From contig CANGCW010000055.1 of assembly GCA_947452525.1 (NCBI GenBank), positions 1 through 6,256 of the forward strand: DNA of 6,256 nt. Direction: 5' to 3'. Position numbers and translations under genes: made by a program. Under the pieces are notes generated by a model that saw nothing but the letters and a program-made list of their open reading frames with translations, was not told where the DNA came from and searched no databases. Each line of letters begins with the position of its first letter. Positions within the stretch are counted from its first letter, which is position 1. The DNA is from Actinomycetota bacterium (GTDB taxonomy: Bacteria > Actinomycetota > Actinomycetes > Nanopelagicales > Nanopelagicaceae). Positions 1-5,621 of the stretch are shown here, piece after piece.

Positions 1-3000
1 ACCGACATAGAAAGTGGCCGATCCCGATGTAGTCCATGTTGCAACGCCACTTGAAGTGCTCAAGGCGCTGACTGAACGAGTTGTTGCAGCGCCTGTAAAC
101 GCAACTGTTGTATCTATCGCGTTGGCGGAACTCATCGTGTAGAGGCCATAAGAAGTCGCTGGTCCTCCCGTATTGGCAGGAAGCGTCCAAATACTGGTGT
201 TTGCAGACATGGCCGCAACTGTCGCACTCAGTGGTGTCGAAGCCGGGATCGGAGCGGGGAGCGGCGAGACTTGAACTGTGTTAGTTGTTGTTCCCGTATC
301 CCACTTGCCACTACCGACCGATGTCGCAGTTACAAGACAGTTCTGGTTTGAGAGAACATTCGCGGGGGTTACCCGGCCGGTGACCGCATCGACCGTACAG
401 ATTGATGAGGAACTCGCTGTCGAGTAGACGATGTTATTGAGCCCGCTAACAATTGTTGCGGTTGGTGTCTCAACGCTGCCAACGTAGAGCGGAGAAGATG
501 TAGTCAGCGTGACGGGGTTTGGGTTGAGCACAATCTGCATACGGAATGTGAGGGTCTGAGTTCCAGTGACGTTTGTGAGTGAAATTGTGTAGGTAGTGGT
601 GTCCAAAAGAACGCCTGCTGTTCCATAAATGTTGCAAGTATTCGAGTTCCAGCTCACACCAGATGGGAGTGAAGGTGAGACGGTACAAAAGTTCCACGAG
701 TTGCTACTGCCTACCGTGTAAGTGAGTGGAGCAGATGGAAGCGCCGCAGTCAGGTAGTAACGAAGCACGGTTGAAGGTGCAATCGTTGCAGCCGGGATCG
801 CGATGGTTGGGCTCGAGTTTCTATTTACCGTAACTGCGATAGTTGCTGGATTATTTGTCGCCGCGCTATATGACTTGCCGTTTATCGTTCCGCCCGCCTG
901 AAAGGCATAAACGTTGCAAGTCGAAGTATTGGTGTTCGATGAGTTTCTTACGTAGTAGATAAAGGTATGGCCGAGCGAATCGGTATAGAGCTGGCAATAC
1001 GAACTTGAGGTAGTGATCGATGTATTCGACATTGAATAAGTAATGGGAAGGCCGCTTGAGGAATAGGCACCGAGCAGCCCACCACCCGCAAAAGGTGCCG
1101 TTGGCGCAGAAGCGACGCGGTAAATCGTGCCAATGGATGGGAAGGTGATTGTCTGGGTCTGGTTTGTCGCCGGTGAGACGGTCAATTGGAAGGTGGTTGA
1201 AGCCGTCGCGCCCGCCGCAGAAGTACCGGTTATCGTGTAGGAAATTGTTGAAGCGACCTGCGTGGGGGTTCCGGTGATGGCGCCGGTTGTACTGTTAAAA
1301 GTCAGGCCAGCAGGAAGAGGAGCTGAGAGCGAGTAGGAGACAATCGCTGCTCCCGAGCTAATAACAGGGTCAATCGAAGCTGCATAGGCAGTTCCAACTG
1401 TGAGCGTCGTCGTTGGATAGGTCATCGTCAGGACCGGGATGGTGAGCACGCTTGGTGCGGATGTCGCAGTACCCGCTGCGTTGGTTGAAACGATGTAGAC
1501 CTGGTAAATCACATTGGGATCTACGCCCGCGACTGTGCATGAAGTAGTTGGGGCAGTGCAAGGAGTGCCAGCGATTGAGCCTGCGCTACCAAAGGGTTGC
1601 CCCGCCGGAACGGCATAGACCGTATATGTAGCAACTGTTCCACCCGATGTTGGCTGGGTGAAAGTCGCAAAAAGAGTCGACGAGCCAGTTCCGGTGACGG
1701 TTGGCGTTCCGGTTGCATCAGGAGGCAAGAGTCCACTACCCAGTGAGATCGCGAGGGTATTCGTCGCGCTGAGCGAGAAGAAGCTAGCGCTGGTTGGGTT
1801 TGCTCCGTCAGTTACTGAAACTTGGATGGAGAGAGCGGCGGAGGCGAGTGATGCCGGCGGTGAGAGCGTCAGCGTTGCGGTACGTACCTGAGGGCCACCG
1901 GATGAGATCGTCTGAGTTGCCTGACTGAAAGTCGCCCAAGAAGGCAATGCATTCGTTGAGAAGATCAGAGTCTGGTTCGCATCAACATCGCCCGCTGTGT
2001 AGGTAATAACCGTGGTCTGGCCCGCGACAAGCTGGATTGATGGCGAGAGAGGTGAGCGAGTAATCGTTGGCGTTGTGTTGCTTGGGCTAGCAATGGATAG
2101 CAGAACGTCTCGAGTAGTGAACTGACCGTATGCATCAACGGCCTTTGTCTTCAATACATAATAGATAGGTGTAGCTGCAGTTCCACCAGAGAATGCGGTG
2201 ACGTAGTTCTCGCCAGCGGCACAGAGACCTGCGCTGATCGTAAAGAGACCGGTTGAGGTATTGAAAGATGAACACGGAATCTTGGAGGCACCGTAACCGC
2301 CCAACCCGTTGGATGTTCCGTTGGTCTGGTCTGTTACCAATGAGTAAGTGACCGAGTGGCCTGCCATGTCGAGTGCGTTGAGGTTTGTAGTGAACGAATG
2401 AGTTGGATCTGTGTCGTAGGCAACGTTCGTCATATATCCGACGTTGTAGTACGGAGAGGTTGTCGCGTTCTGTCCATCGATACGGAGGCGGGTTTCGAAT
2501 TCGATGACCTGGTTTGTGGTGTTTTTGATTCCACCAATTCGGTTTGAGCCGGTTTGAGCGAATGCGTAGTCGTAGTTCGGATTGAACTGAGCACACGAGA
2601 CATCAATAATGAAAACTGTTGTAAAAATATTGTATAAGGGTTCAGAAGTTGTATCGAAGTAAGACGAGTTTACGGAAGGCGCGGTGCTAGGTGCTGGTGA
2701 TGAAGTTGGCGACGTAGGGAGTGTTGTGTTCTGCGCAGAACAGGTCGTGATCTTTCCAACCTCGGCGCCGGTGGTTCGGTTGATTTGAATGATCGTTGGG
2801 AATGCGAAGAAGGTACAGAGTCCGGTGAAATTTGTTGCGCAGGCATCCTTACGCTCCACCATGGTTGAGGTGAGTGTGACCTTCTTCGTCGTCGGATTGT
2901 ATGAAGCTACGCCAACCGCGCCACGAAGGTGGGTTGCTTGCGCAGTTTGAATGAAACCGAGAGTTAAAAATAAGGTAAGAAGAACCGCGATCCGGCGGCG

Positions 3001-3033
3001 AGGAAGAGTAAGACGATGCCCAAAGAGAGTCAC
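1..3033 (-). CDS. Large secreted multi-domain surface protein (cadherin-like/FN3/putative-Ig modules), C-terminus beyond window
   Basis: A single stop-free frame of 1011 codons runs from a GTG at 3033 to base 1, so the C-terminus is missing. The in-frame TGA at 3051-3049 leaves GTG 3033 as the first possible start, and AAAGGAG lies 9 nt before it. Residues 1-33 are a Sec signal peptide: RRR at 12-14, a hydrophobic core and an AQA cleavage site. Residues 34-316 form a domain beginning THLRG with six Cys and a Pro/Ser/Thr-rich insert at about 105-120. Next come a cadherin-like module (about 322-430, with DVDANQ and VTDG), FN3 (about 435-532), a putative-Ig He_PIG-type module (about 535-620, LPAGLTF..TTGAITGTP), a Cys-paired Ig-like module (about 621-738), a second He_PIG-like module (about 741-838), a Big-like module (about 841-925) and the start of another FN3 (from about 926). 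Ser, Thr and Ala are abundant. It is probably a cell-wall-attached or released adhesin-like protein; ligand and anchor are unknown. Architecture is seen in the sequence, function is inferred. Confidence 0.92.
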   Translation of the reverse strand, partial: MTLFGHRLTLPRRRIAVLLTLFLTLGFIQTAQATHLRGAVGVASYNPTTKKVTLTSTMVERKDACATNFTGLCTFFAFPTIIQINRTTGAEVGKITTCSAQNTTLPTSPTSSPAPSTAPSVNSSYFDTTSEPLYNIFTTVFIIDVSCAQFNPNYDYAFAQTGSNRIGGIKNTTNQVIEFETRLRIDGQNATTSPYYNVGYMTNVAYDTDPTHSFTTNLNALDMAGHSVTYSLVTDQTNGTSNGLGGYGASKIPCSSFNTSTGLFTISAGLCAAGENYVTAFSGGTAATPIYYVLKTKAVDAYGQFTTRDVLLSIASPSNTTPTITRSPLSPSIQLVAGQTTVITYTAGDVDANQTLIFSTNALPSWATFSQATQTISSGGPQVRTATLTLSPPASLASAALSIQVSVTDGANPTSASFFSLSATNTLAISLGSGLLPPDATGTPTVTGTGSSTLFATFTQPTSGGTVATYTVYAVPAGQPFGSAGSIAGTPCTAPTTSCTVAGVDPNVIYQVYIVSTNAAGTATSAPSVLTIPVLTMTYPTTTLTVGTAYAASIDPVISSGAAIVSYSLSAPLPAGLTFNSTTGAITGTPTQVASTISYTITGTSAAGATASTTFQLTVSPATNQTQTITFPSIGTIYRVASAPTAPFAGGGLLGAYSSSGLPITYSMSNTSITTSSSYCQLYTDSLGHTFIYYVRNSSNTNTSTCNVYAFQAGGTINGKSYSAATNNPATIAVTVNRNSSPTIAIPAATIAPSTVLRYYLTAALPSAPLTYTVGSSNSWNFCTVSPSLPSGVSWNSNTCNIYGTAGVLLDTTTYTISLTNVTGTQTLTFRMQIVLNPNPVTLTTSSPLYVGSVETPTATIVSGLNNIVYSTASSSSICTVDAVTGRVTPANVLSNQNCLVTATSVGSGKWDTGTTTNTVQVSPLPAPIPASTPLSATVAAMSANTSIWTLPANTGGPATSYGLYTMSSANAIDTTVAFTGAATTRSVSALSTSSGVATWTTSGSATFYVG
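2935..3033 (-). other. Sec signal peptide of the surface protein
   Basis: Residues 1-33 have a positively charged n-region (HRLTLPRRR), a hydrophobic stretch of roughly 15 residues (IAVLLTLFLTLGFI) and an AQA|T type I signal peptidase site. There is no lipobox cysteine, so this is not a lipoprotein. The mature protein would start THLRG. Confidence 0.85.
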
Positions 3034-3042
3034 TCGGCATCG

Positions 3043-3049
3043 CTCCTTT
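3043..3049 (-). promoter_or_regulatory. Ribosome binding site of the surface-protein gene
   Basis: AAAGGAG on the minus strand lies 9 nt upstream of GTG 3033. It matters because it selects a non-ATG start. The nearby ATGs at 3052 and 3040 are in another frame, which gives only a 67-residue composition-biased shadow. Confidence 0.75.
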
Positions 3050-3073
3050 CATCCTGCTCCGCGAACGGGTCTG

Positions 3074-3091
3074 TGAGGGGTTAACCCCTCA
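3074..3091 (-). repeat. 18-bp perfect palindrome TGAGGGGTTAACCCCTCA in the surface-gene leader
   Basis: The two halves are exact reverse complements around TTAA. As RNA it forms a 7-bp, G:C-rich stem with a UUAA tetraloop, placed 24 nt upstream of the Shine-Dalgarno. No U-tract follows on either strand, so it is not a standard intrinsic terminator. It could be a dimeric repressor operator, or an RNA hairpin that controls translation or pausing. Its TGAG overlaps an alternative pairing partner of the upstream inverted repeat. Confidence 0.6.
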
Positions 3092-3094
3092 GCC

Positions 3095-3234
3095 CTGAGT
3101 AAGTGGCTCATTCTAATTGAACCCGCGAGGCTCCCGAGACCTCCGTTTTACATACGTGTGAATTTTACGAGGTAGCCCTCATGAAATCGTTTTAAGCAGG
3201 GGTTTTCCCTCGGAGGATGTCCGGACTTACTCAG
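3095..3234 (-). promoter_or_regulatory. Candidate structured leader / cis-regulatory RNA upstream of the surface-protein gene
   Basis: A perfect 10-bp inverted repeat (CTGAGTAAGT at 3095-3104 on plus, ACTTACTCAG at 3225-3234) closes a 140-nt segment. Read on the minus strand, the enclosed sequence can form CCUCCG (3216-3211) with CGGAGG (3145-3140), a hairpin AGGG/CCCU (3210-3198), a hairpin GAGG/CCUC with GCUA loop (3180-3169), and a 6-bp hairpin (3123-3105) that directly abuts the closing stem. I do not recognise a known riboswitch class. The pairings are seen in the sequence; that this is a functional RNA is inference. The alternative reading is two DNA-level operator half-sites. Confidence 0.4.
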
Positions 3235-3236
3235 CC

Positions 3237-3264
3237 GTTATACAGAAAGACGCTCAGTTGAGAA
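3237..3264 (-). promoter_or_regulatory. Candidate sigma-70-type promoter for the surface-protein gene
   Basis: The minus strand carries TTCTCA (3264-3259), a 16-nt spacer and TATAAC (3242-3237). These match the -35 and -10 consensus at 4/6 and 5/6 positions. Transcription would begin around 3231-3229, inside the first arm of the inverted repeat and about 200 nt before the GTG start. It lies downstream of the phosphatase stop, so the surface gene can be transcribed independently. Predicted by eye only. Confidence 0.45.
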
Positions 3265-3305
3265 CTTCCGCAATAAAAATCTATCTGCAGTGAGGATGTA
3301 AAGAG

Positions 3306-4415
3306 TTACAGCGTGGAGCGCTCACTGAGAGATCGAAGTGCCGTTAAGCCATCTGATGGCCAGACGTTAATGGTGGTGATGCTGCATGGCAGCACATCAA
3401 TGTGGAAAATTGATTCGGCCGGTGCGTTCATCGCAATCACTGCGGCAGCTTTCGTTACCACGTTATGTGTTGCGATTGCGACTTTCTTTCCAGGGAAACG
3501 CTTCGCTATATTTTCAATTGCGATGCGGATGCGATCAACAACATCGCCGTAGGACTCTCCCCCGCCTTGCGAGTAATAGATATCGCTTACCCATTGCTCA
3601 AACTCATCAGGAAGATCTTGCTTAATTTCAGAAGGTGAGCGGCCGTCCCATGTTCCAAAGCTCGCTTCAATCCACTCTTCATCTATTTCATACGGCACAC
3701 CGCATGCATCACTCAGCGCCTGCGCCGTCTGAATTGTTCTACGCATAGGTGAGGCGAGTAGTACATCGGGTTTACGTGAAGCAAGTTCAACCGCAATCGC
3801 CTGTGCCTGCGCTAGCCCCTTCACTGTTAACGCGGGATCGGAACCCCCAGCCCCGGAGAACTTTCTATCCGGAGTTAAAGGAGTCTCTCCATGTCGAACC
3901 AAATAAATAGTTGTCGGAACTTCTTCTGATGTTAAACGCTCATGAAGAAAATTCTTCTGCGTTAGCTCTTTCTCAAAGTTCGCGCGTTGCTCGTTATGCA
4001 AGAAGTCGATAGCGACTTCACCATCGAGTGCCTTGTTGGCCAAACGGTCGGCATGTGAATTCTCTTCCCGCGGAATCCACTTGTACTTAACGAGCGATGC
4101 CGGATGCGCTGCACGCACCTGCTTTGCTAAATCGCGCATCGCTTCATGCTTGATCTGCCAACGACCTGACATCTGCTCAACAACAAGTTTGGAATCCATC
4201 GCCACATCAACCGTTGCTTCTGCATCCAGAGAATGCACCATCTGTAGCCCAGCAAGCAATCCGCTGTACTCAGCGACATTGTTCGTTGCGACGCCGATCG
4301 TCTCAAAAAGTTCGTGAATGACTTTTCCGTTTTCCGAGATCACTGCGCCGTAGGCAGCAGGTCCTGGATTTCCTCGAGATCCACCATCAGCGGTAATGGT
4401 GAAGTGGCGCGCCAT
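3306..4415 (-). CDS. rnhC: Bifunctional RNase HI / histidine acid phosphatase (RnhC, Rv2228c-like)
   Basis: A 369-residue two-enzyme fusion. The N-terminal RNase HI domain (about 1-135) degrades RNA in RNA:DNA hybrids; its acidic residues are all visible: D10 (ADGGSRGNPGP), E49 (NNVAEYSGL), D74 (MDSKLVVEQM) and D123 (NSHADRLANKAL). A charged linker (about 136-166) leads to a phosphoglycerate-mutase-like histidine phosphatase (about 168-365) with the RHGE motif at 174-177 (catalytic H175), R225 in SPMRRTIQTA, acid E250 and second histidine H317 in ATHNVV. In mycobacterial homologues this half has acid phosphatase and alpha-ribazole phosphatase (CobC-like) activity, so a cobalamin link is possible but not shown here. 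I chose ATG 4415, which overlaps the preceding stop (TAATG), over GTG 4442: the GTG adds nine residues (MSSNSGPHL) and has its AGGAG only 1 nt away, too close to act. Cytoplasmic; no key residue is missing. Confidence 0.96.
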   Translation of the reverse strand: MARHFTITADGGSRGNPGPAAYGAVISENGKVIHELFETIGVATNNVAEYSGLLAGLQMVHSLDAEATVDVAMDSKLVVEQMSGRWQIKHEAMRDLAKQVRAAHPASLVKYKWIPREENSHADRLANKALDGEVAIDFLHNEQRANFEKELTQKNFLHERLTSEEVPTTIYLVRHGETPLTPDRKFSGAGGSDPALTVKGLAQAQAIAVELASRKPDVLLASPMRRTIQTAQALSDACGVPYEIDEEWIEASFGTWDGRSPSEIKQDLPDEFEQWVSDIYYSQGGGESYGDVVDRIRIAIENIAKRFPGKKVAIATHNVVTKAAAVIAMNAPAESIFHIDVLPCSITTINVWPSDGLTALRSLSERSTL

Positions 4416-4417
4416 TA
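4413..4417 (-). promoter_or_regulatory. TAATG stop/start overlap coupling the zinc-ribbon and RNase H genes
   Basis: On the minus strand the zinc-ribbon stop TAA (4417-4415) shares its last A with the ATG of the RNase H/phosphatase gene (4415-4413). No Shine-Dalgarno sits at normal spacing before this ATG. The nearest AGGAG is about 28 nt upstream, so translation probably depends on terminating ribosomes re-initiating. Confidence 0.7.
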
Positions 4418-5140
4418 GATGCGGACCAGAATTCGACGACACTCCTCGCAGCGGAGCACTTCATCGGCTTCCAACTCTTTAATGCGCATGAGTTCAGTTG
4501 TGTTGATTTCTAGGTGGCAACCGTCGCACTTGTTTCCGACGAGCAGAGCTGCACCTACCCCTGCTCCATTGACGCGAATCTTCTCGTAGAGGTCGATGAG
4601 TGGGGCATCGATCTTAGGAAGGAGTGCGGCGCGCTCCCCCTGCAATTGTTCGAGCGTGGCTGCAGTCTCAGCCTTGGCATTCTCGACGCGGATATTGAGC
4701 TCGAGTTCAATTTTATGAAGTCCGATTTCGTCATTCTTCAGCTCATCAAGGCGCTTTGTTACCGCCTCGTGGCGGACCATAATCTCGAGTTCAAGCTCTT
4801 CAAGTTCAGACTTACGCTTATTGAGGCTAACGATCTCGTGCTGAGTCTGCTCAAGCTCCTTCGGTGAGCCTTGGCCTGAAGAAAGTCGCTTCTCATCTTT
4901 ATTAATGCGATCAGCAACCTGCTCGACCTCAAGCTCGCTACGGCGCAAATCGATGGAGACGTCTTCAAGCTCGGTCTCAACGACCTTCAGTTCTACAGCG
5001 CCATCTGCCAAGCGTGCCTGCACAGCCTTGATCTGCTCATGCTCTGGGAGGTTGGCGAGCTTCGCCTTCGCCTGCGTTACTTGGATATCAATTTTCTGCA
5101 ACTCAATCAGCAGGTTCTGTACCTTCGGGTCAGCCTTCAC
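4415..5140 (-). CDS. Coiled-coil hairpin protein with C-terminal C4-type zinc ribbon (Rv2229c-like)
   Basis: 241 residues. Residues about 5-185 are almost continuous heptad-like Leu/Ile with Glu/Lys/Arg, with a probable turn near SSGQGSPKEL. This predicts a long antiparallel coiled-coil hairpin. The C-terminus is a zinc ribbon with ligands C205, C208 (CDGC) and C231, C234 (CEEC). This is the zf-RING_7 family, which includes Chlamydia CT398 and Helicobacter HP0958; in actinobacteria it regularly sits directly before the RNase H/phosphatase gene, as here. Its molecular role in actinobacteria is not established. A nucleic-acid or protein scaffold partnered with the downstream enzyme is an inference from conserved adjacency. 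The start is GTG 5140, preceded by AGGAG at 7 nt. The NIF3-family gene that often precedes this pair is not in the window; an acetyltransferase gene occupies that place. Confidence 0.93.
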   Translation of the reverse strand: MKADPKVQNLLIELQKIDIQVTQAKAKLANLPEHEQIKAVQARLADGAVELKVVETELEDVSIDLRRSELEVEQVADRINKDEKRLSSGQGSPKELEQTQHEIVSLNKRKSELEELELEIMVRHEAVTKRLDELKNDEIGLHKIELELNIRVENAKAETAATLEQLQGERAALLPKIDAPLIDLYEKIRVNGAGVGAALLVGNKCDGCHLEINTTELMRIKELEADEVLRCEECRRILVRI

Positions 5141-5147
5141 CGTTTAA

Positions 5148-5152
5148 CTCCT
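5148..5152 (-). promoter_or_regulatory. Ribosome binding site of the zinc-ribbon gene
   Basis: AGGAG on the minus strand is 7 nt before GTG 5140, a canonical spacing that supports the GTG start. The 62-nt gap (5141-5202) that carries it contains no terminator. I see only a weak TAGACT (5196-5191) without a convincing -35, so read-through from the acetyltransferase gene is likely. Confidence 0.7.
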
Positions 5153-5202
5153 GTCACCGCTTCTTGAGATTCCTATGTAATTCTGAGGTAAGTCTAGCCA
5201 TA

Positions 5203-5613
5203 TTACTTGGGGAGAAACTTACCCATCACGCTCGTCTCCTCCACCGTATAACCCGCCTTCGAGTAGAACTCCTGTACGGCGACGTTGGAAGTTCGAACCA
5301 TCAGAAGAATCTTCGGAGCTCCAATGGAAGCGAGCCACTCTTCGCACTTTTCCAAGAGTGAAGTCCCAATGCCCTTGCCGCGTTCCGACTCTGCGACAGC
5401 CAAGTAGTAGATCCAGCCACGATGTCCGTCATAACCACACATCACAGTTCCATGTGCGATGTAGTTCTCTTCCGAGATAAATATTTCACTCGTCACACCG
5501 TTGATCGCACGGTTGAAATCTTCGATTGGGTCATTCCACGGACGAGTTAAACCTGCGGACTCCCATAGGGCAATTACAGCATCGCGGTCGTCCTCACTTG
5601 CACTTCTGATCAT
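5203..5613 (-). CDS. ypeA: GNAT-family N-acetyltransferase, YpeA type
   Basis: 136 residues, close to the roughly 141 of E. coli YpeA. The single GNAT fold covers the whole protein. Family-like motifs are ALWESAGLTRPWNDP near the N-terminus (15-29), GTVMCGYDGHRGWIYYLAV in the central strands (55-73), and the acetyl-CoA pyrophosphate loop RGKGIG at 78-83. A C-terminal EFYSKAGY segment follows. The family transfers acetyl from acetyl-CoA to an amine; the substrate of YpeA-type members is uncertain (small molecule or protein lysine). I chose ATG 5613 because MIRSASEDD aligns with the family start. An upstream GTG/ATG-free extension to 5679 would overlap the VKOR gene by 58 nt and adds Pro/Arg-rich sequence with no GNAT character. 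No clear Shine-Dalgarno precedes 5613. The VKOR stop is 8 nt upstream, suggesting translational coupling. Cytoplasmic. Confidence 0.9.
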   Translation of the reverse strand: MIRSASEDDRDAVIALWESAGLTRPWNDPIEDFNRAINGVTSEIFISEENYIAHGTVMCGYDGHRGWIYYLAVAESERGKGIGTSLLEKCEEWLASIGAPKILLMVRTSNVAVQEFYSKAGYTVEETSVMGKFLPK

Positions 5614-5621
5614 TATGGGAA

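Noticed and set aside
2135..2596. 153-codon open frame on the minus strand
   Set aside because: It overlaps the surface-protein frame, and its translation is rich in Arg/His/Trp/Cys with no domain character. It is a shadow.
2849..3052. 67-codon frame starting at ATG 3052
   Set aside because: Out of phase with the signal-peptide frame and without domain features; the AAAGGAG lies downstream of its ATG.
3060..3100. TPP-riboswitch-like GGCTGAGGGG...GACCCGTT on the minus strand
   Set aside because: The second half of the aptamer (a CCTGATCTGG-like segment) is missing and the neighbouring gene has no thiamine connection.
3110..3124. GGGTTCAATT on the minus strand, resembling a tRNA T-loop
   Set aside because: No matching T-stem, anticodon arm or acceptor stem around it; the bases pair better as the 3105-3123 hairpin.
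3211..3257. RNase P RNA-like words on the plus strand (GGAGGATGTCCGGACTT and ACAGAAA)
   Set aside because: They resemble conserved RNase P segments, but they are about 15 bases apart, the rest of the core is absent, and the 250-bp gap is too short for the RNA. The first word is also explained by the inverted repeat and stem pairing.
3256..3305. Terminator after the RNase H/phosphatase gene
   Set aside because: There is a T-rich stretch (ATTTTTATT on the minus strand) but no adequate stem before it. Read-through into the surface gene cannot be excluded.
4416..4442. Nine-residue N-terminal extension of the RNase H gene from GTG 4442
   Set aside because: AGGAG is only 1 nt from this GTG, and the extension is not part of the RNase H fold, which starts at MARHFTI. 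The TAATG overlap is the more usual arrangement.
4033..5147. Plus-strand open frames of 80-117 codons opposite the RNase H and zinc-ribbon genes
   Set aside because: They are antisense to well-supported genes and their composition reflects the complement of those codons.
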